DNA of 64,000 bases, from positions 265,661 through 329,660 of the forward strand of contig JAFEMH010002577.1 in the NCBI GenBank assembly GCA_022495995.1, read 5' to 3'. The translations under genes were made by a program, and so were the position numbers. This stretch comes from Adenophora triphylla var. japonica (taxonomy: Eukaryota > Streptophyta > Magnoliopsida > Asterales > Campanulaceae). Shown piece by piece: positions 58,895-64,000 of the stretch. Every line of letters starts with the position of its first letter. Position 1 is the first letter of the stretch. The notes under the pieces were generated by a model. It searched no databases. It was not told where the DNA came from and saw nothing but the letters and a program-made list of their open reading frames with translations.

Positions 58895-60201
58895 TGGTAT
58901 GCTTTATCGCAACACCTACAAATTACTACAAGGACTCCTAAAAATGTAGATAGTGAAAGTCCAGGATCGATCTCAGGGAACAGTATTGCTTACGAACTAG
59001 TCACACAAATGGGGGTTTTTGTTTGCTAAATGATTAAAATCCTAAGACGGGAATTAAATTCTAAATTATAAATGATAATGTAAAAGAACACTTTGGACAA
59101 GCAAAATTATCCCCGTCTATCAGTCAATATCACCGGAATGATTCTTTCTTTCTTTCCCCTAATTACTTGATCACGAGATATAAAATCTCTATCTCTTCTT
59201 TGATAGTAGTTAATAGCGGCGACACGCTCAACTAAAAACCCTAATTAATAAATAAAACCTAGCCGACACGATCAAGGTTCTAAATAAAAATTGATGCAAT
59301 TCTAAGAGATGAAGATCAAGGAATTAATCTATTATTATTTCAAATAGATTTAAAGCCAATTTTACTTTAATCACCATTCAAGATGACACATACATGAATA
59401 ACGAAGATGCTACAACGACAACCCTAGTCCGACACGATAAAAGGGAAATCTAGCAATAATCAATTAAAAGGATTAAGGGATTGATCAATATCTCAAAACC
59501 CTAGAAATTGATTTGAAATAAGAACAAGTAAAATTGCAATTAGGGAAATTAAAAAGAAAGTACCAAACCTCAATTGATGTTCAAGACGGTTCAAAAGTTA
59601 CAAATCCAAAGCAAGGGAGAATTAGCCTTCCATGGAATTCAAAAGCTTGAATATTCTTTTAGGAAAAACTAGGGAAAAGATGATAAAGAAGAAACCTAAA
59701 AAAAAAATAATGTTTAGGAGTTTTTATACTCCTTCCCTAATAAAACCTAAAAACTAATAATAATAATAAGAAAAAGAAAAAGAAAATAAAACAATTTTTA
59801 AATCCTCTCCTTCACGTCACTACCAATTTGCCTCGGTCAAAGTGTTACCCTCGGCCAACGCCTCACCTCCCTTGTTCACGTGAGTCCACGTAGTTGTTGA
59901 AAGTGCAAATTCAATTTCCCAATTACCTATTTTTACTTTGGTCACCAAGCTTCCATCTTTCATTTTGGTCACCGAAGTCTTCTCGCTCCAAGTTGCTTCG
60001 ATCCCCGAACTTCCTCGAAAAATTGCAAATCACTCAAAATATCTCTAATAAATTACAAAGTCACTTTCCTTAATAAAAACTCTTCACCAATTCATATGTA
60101 GTTCACTCAAAATTACATCAAAACTAATCTAAATTACATTAAAATAATAATAAAATGTCTAGAAAAATTAGGGAAATAATGCATACAAAATCCACCACAT
60201 C
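58895..60201 (-). repeat. Athila 5' LTR
   Basis: Partner of 40,117-41,398, 1,307 bp. The outer end is at ccacatc (60,201). It differs from the 3' LTR mainly in the stretch 59,980-60,090 (scattered short insertions). Confidence 0.92.
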
Positions 60202-60205
60202 GTAT

Positions 60206-60740
60206 AGATATCCTAAAAAAGTTTGCACTAAAGCGATTGTTAATGTTTAATACGGAGCAAAAATACTCCTGGGTCAGTTCGACTATGAGCATACTTGCAT
60301 CACTGCCGCGGCTAAAGCCGAACAAAGAGGTTTCCCGAGTTGACGATGACAAAATTTGATCGTGCATGCACCGGAGGTGGAATGCATGCCTAAAAGGATG
60401 AGATGAACAATTCCCATCGGCTACAAAGGATCTGCAACCATCATTCTCGAGGTTGTGGGCTTCTTATGACAACCATTGGATATGTCATGCATTATTTTGG
60501 ACTGGGATCTCTTAATGATCTAAACGTCATTGCGAAGTCACATTTTGTTTGATGATGTATGCATTGGGAAAAAATCACAAAGTTACCTTTTTGAAACAAA
60601 TGGAAAATAATAGTGTAAAGTTCATACTGTTTAATGATGATATATACCCCGCAAAGGCTACTTCTTTGTTAAGACTCATATCTCAGAGATGTACCACTCC
60701 AGAGCACCAATATTTTGCCAAGATGCAAAGAGAGGGGATT
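60206..60740 (+). pseudogene. PIF/Harbinger transposase relic, 3' piece
   Basis: Read with shifts, it shows the catalytic-region phrases of HARBI1-like proteins: GSATIILEVV, ASYDNHWICHALF, NDLNVIAKSH, then DDIYPAKATSLLRLISQ and TTPEHQYFAKMQREGI. Several frameshifts and an early stop mean it is dead. It continues the pieces left of the Athila and CACTA insertions. Confidence 0.72.
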
Positions 60741-63700
60741 TAACATGAAGAAGCACTGAAATGGTGGCATTTGATCCGTATGAGATACCGAAGCTCACAA
60801 ATTCTATGGACGACCGTCGATGGGAAGTAGATGTGGAGCGAGGCGGAATACACGTGACATACTGGGATTCAATGGAGAGATATCACATACTTGAAATGTC
60901 TAGTCATATCAAGAAGCTTCTAACAATGGTGTAGCTGAAAGCGCTTGTTAACAATCCTCAAAAATATTTGACTTTGTTGAAAGTACACCAAAAATAAATA
61001 TTTATATCAATAAAAGCGTAAAAATAAATAGATAAATTTAACAAGGCTATGTGATCACCACATTATCGTATCCGTGTAATTTTCCCAAATGATACAGTTG
61101 GTTGGCCATTTTTAAAGATGCACTATAATTACGCATTCTTTACAATTTTCTTCTATGCGTGAACTACAACTTTTTAATTTTCTCGTATAAACCACCTGCA
61201 TTCTGGCCAACATGTGCATCATGTAATGACGTATGGAATTTTTTTCTCCACAAAGTGGCATCTTTTGTTGATTCCAAACTCGTGATCACCTCCGATTTGA
61301 CATCTAGCTTCATAAAGTGCTACATTTTCTACCGCTTTCCAACCATTTGTGCTTATGTTTGGTGTCATTTCTTATGAATTGTCAATTTTTTTTGTTCTTG
61401 AATAAGATGAGCAAAAGAGAAAAAGAGTGTATAAAAAAAAAAATGTATAACTCTCAATATAGAAAAGTGTACATATTTTTTTTAAAGAAAACAAACATAA
61501 GAAAAAGAAAAGTTGTTTCGACATATTACCGTTGTTGGCCCTTCAAAATTTTGAGAGGAGCATTTGTCAAGTTGAAAACTCTGACTTGATTGATTCAAAT
61601 GGGGACCAGACTTTGTGGTGCAATTTTCACCCCTTTTCACTCTCTGCCAAATTCTTCCACTTCCGTACGTGTGTCTCACCGTCCAAGGTCCTTAGCAAGG
61701 TAGCAAATACGCTACATTTGTTGTAGACCACAATTCAAATTTTGATACCCTTATTTTTTCAATTGAAGATGCAAGGATTTTCATATTGGCATCAAAATTC
61801 TGATTTTTGTATCCACTATTGGAAGTTGCCCTCAAAGGAGGGTGATGTTAGGGTCAAAAGGTGGATAAAGAAGGGCGTTTTTTAGGTAAAAGTAGGATTA
61901 AATGGGAAACCTGAGGGGGTAATTAAATTTTACATTAAGCACAAGAGCCACTGTTGTTCCCCGGTTAGGTTCTGTAAAAGTGAAAAAGAAAAGAAAAGTT
62001 ACAATCCCGAACAATTTGGCCTCGTGTTGGCCGACCACAATGTAAATGCAGCCACATTCAACACTTTATCAAGGTTAGCCTAATTTGAAATTATCTTTTC
62101 AATTTGGTTTGAAAATGTAATTCACTCATTCCATCTCACACCGTATCTAATGGTCAAACAACATGTAACTTTCTGATCAATATCTAAATAAAAATAATGA
62201 TTATAATAACAAATCTAAAATTTGTTATTGAAAGTTATTATCGATGTCATACAATAATAATTTTAAATGTTTATTAGACTTTGGACGTGGTGGATAGGCA
62301 TAAGATAGGAAGAGAAATACTCCCTCCCGTCTCGCCCTCTCTCTTCAAAATCATATTATTTTTTCGATATAATGACTAATGAAAAGTGAGATATTAAAAA
62401 AAGTAGTAAGTAGTCCGTCCACATACTCGACTTAAGCATATAAAGTTCAATTACTTAAATATAAGTAAACATATATACTTTTTGAAATGTTTTAAAATGC
62501 ATCTCTAAAGTTAATTGAAATTTTTCATAAATATGACCCCAACCTAACGCTGCAAGAGATATATATATCGTTTTTAAAGTCTTACGTTAATGATGCTCTT
62601 ACACTCGCATATTTGGGTAGACAAACTTTAATTCCATTAAATTTTCATCTAATATAAGGCAACTTAAAATGCTAACTTATCTCGCACAAATGAATTATTT
62701 ACGCTCAATCGATAATCATTTAATAGTAACATTAATAATTTAATAATAATGTTAATAGTTTAATAAAGATATGATGTATACGAGTATTCTTTTTTACCAA
62801 ACAAGGCTTAAACAATAATTTATTTTACAACCCTAAACAATTCCCACCTTCTTCATCTTTCTCTCAAACCAACTTACCACCCAATTCTAACTTTACACCC
62901 ATATTTCTCTCACTCTTGCTCCCCCCACCCCACCACCACCTGTACCGTCACCACCAATATTGATGTCTCTCATTAACTACTCAAACACGTCTTTGATGCA
63001 CTCCTCCTTAGACTGCCGTAACTTCCCAAACCATTAACTCTTCCTCACATATGTTTTCCTTAAGGTGAAATCTATTGCCATTATCCTTTCATATTGCCTT
63101 AGTCCCTTTAAACTTCCTTATTTTCGTGTGTCACTCCATGAAGCTCTCCCTTCGGGAACCCCTCGTCACAACATGGTTGTAGCTCCATTATTATCGACAA
63201 AAACACTTATATGGTCTTCGACCGAAGCACATGAACACATAAATTGAAGCCTTCGTAATTTCCTAAAATCGTTGTGACCTCCGTATTTATCATCGACTAC
63301 CAAAATCGTTTTAACCTCCGTACCTAAATATCTACATCTAAAAATCAATCTTTTCTCACATGGTCTAAAGACCCCTGGTTTTGTCTTCTTTTATTCAGCG
63401 CTCCATCTCAACAATAGTTTCTTTAATATCACCAAGTACCAATTTAGTACATACACTTTGATAGAAAATGAATACTCTGTAAAATTATCATAGAAATAAT
63501 TACTCCTTTTTTCCAAAATTACTCTTTTTTTCTTTCCAATATGAATATACAGGTAAATTTGATCTTGATTTAAAAGAAAGTTTGGACATTCATATTTAGG
63601 ATGAATGAGAAATTCTTTTATCAAACATTAAAAATAAAATTAAAAAGGCATGCTTAATGACAATAAAAATTGAAAGAATTTGGTTACCTTGCAAAATGAA

Positions 63701-63780
63701 GATGCAGATGGTCTACTAGGGCATTAGTCTTTTTTTTTTTTTTTTTTTTTTTTGTGTAATTTCCATCATAACAATACATA
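60741..63780. other. AT-rich stretch without recognisable gene
   Basis: The first part may be the 3' non-coding end of the PIF/Harbinger element. The phrase cactattggaagttgccctc near 61,810 resembles the ends of Harbinger-type elements but no matching left end was fixed. A lone Stowaway left end lies near 62,321. A T24 run lies at 63,731-63,753. Otherwise nothing supported. Confidence 0.5.
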
Positions 63781-63791
63781 TAATTTAACTC

Positions 63792-64000
63792 ATATATAAG
63801 ATGCTCCAATGCGTTCCAAACGTATCCTTAACACACACACACCGAAAACCCATTCTCTCTTTCTTCCCTTCTCACCGCCTTCTTCATTCTTCCTGCCCTT
63901 TCTCTATTAGATCCACTCAAGGTTTAATTAGGTTTGTTCTTCTTTTCTTTGGTAATTTGATTGTTGTTTTGGCTTTGATCAACACAATTTTTTGTAATCT
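63792..64000 (+). promoter_or_regulatory. Probable promoter and leader of a further gene
   Basis: A TATA-like tatataag at about 63,793 is followed about 40 bases later by cacacacaccgaaaacccat and a CT-rich leader (ctctctttcttcccttctca; ttcattcttcctgcccttt). The end caaggtttaattaggtttgttc looks like an intron beginning in the 5' UTR. No coding sequence is reached, so the product is unknown. Confidence 0.45.

Larger units (their letters stand above)
40117..60201 (-). mobile_element. Athila-type Ty3/Gypsy retrotransposon (interrupted)
   Basis: The LTRs are at 40117-41398 (3' LTR) and 58895-60201 (5' LTR). Both outer ends touch gtat (40113-40116, 60202-60205), fitting a short target duplication. 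The order on the - strand is 5' LTR, tRNA-Asp primer site, gag, protease, RT, RNase H, integrase, spacer, env-position ORF, polypurine tract and 3' LTR. Without the 8.67-kb inner insertion and its TSD it is about 11.4 kb, normal for Athila. Gag-pol carries at least three stops and two shifts, so the copy is dead for its own pol. Confidence 0.92.

Noticed and set aside
61700..61900. Right end of the PIF/Harbinger element
   Set aside because: The phrase cactattggaagttgccc resembles a Harbinger-type end, but I could not pair it with a left end or a TWA duplication, so no border is claimed.
1..64000. CRISPR array, bacterial operon or prophage
   Set aside because: Spliced plant genes, LTR retrotransposons and MITEs show a nuclear plant genome. 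The regular array at 39,556-39,775 is a CACTA subterminal repeat without spacers.

Overview
The window is nuclear DNA of a flowering plant, most likely a core eudicot with a repeat-rich genome. The evidence is AT-rich sequence, GT-AG introns, two plant-specific spliced genes, dozens of Stowaway-like MITEs with TA-flanked ctccctcc ends, and plant Ty3/Gypsy, CACTA, Mutator-like, PIF/Harbinger and RTE elements. I cannot name the genus.

Left part (1-31,340): two host genes lie tail to tail. The + strand holds the 3' part of a SUPPRESSOR OF FRIGIDA 4 (SUF4)-like flowering regulator. Its last six exons lie between 1 and 11,425, separated by a 7-kb first visible intron. The - strand holds a whole PTAC14 (PAP7)-like SET-domain gene for plastid transcription, 13 exons from 29,992 down to 13,566. 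Its two exons at 17,442-17,847 carry a cluster of single-base frame breaks. The long introns of both genes are filled with young-looking inserts: RTE-type LINE tails with (TTG)n ends and target-site duplications (TSDs), MITEs, and three non-autonomous Mutator-like elements with long terminal inverted repeats (TIRs). One of these three sits inside another element.

Middle (31,352-32,608): a near-perfect 1.26-kb foldback element with a 10-bp TSD. Each arm carries three small hairpins built on the core cgctaca...tgtagcg.

Right part (34,460-60,740): a nest of transposons. A decayed PIF/Harbinger (HARBI1-like) transposase gene is split by two insertions. The first is a 5.3-kb CACTA element (34,711-40,020, TSD aat). 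It has captured spliced fragments of at least three host genes: RAE1, an LRR receptor kinase and a SULTR sulfate transporter. The second is a 20-kb Athila-type Ty3/Gypsy element on the - strand (40,117-60,201, tRNA-Asp primer site), with broken gag-pol but an intact 411-codon env-position ORF. The Athila gag is itself split by an 8.7-kb + strand LTR element (49,801-58,468, tRNA-iMet primer site, TSD cccgg). That element has well-preserved LTRs and gag, but its pol is reduced to unreadable remnants, so it looks like a trans-mobilised TR-GAG type element.

Far right (60,741-64,000): AT-rich sequence without a recognisable gene, ending in what looks like the promoter and CT-rich leader of a further + strand gene.
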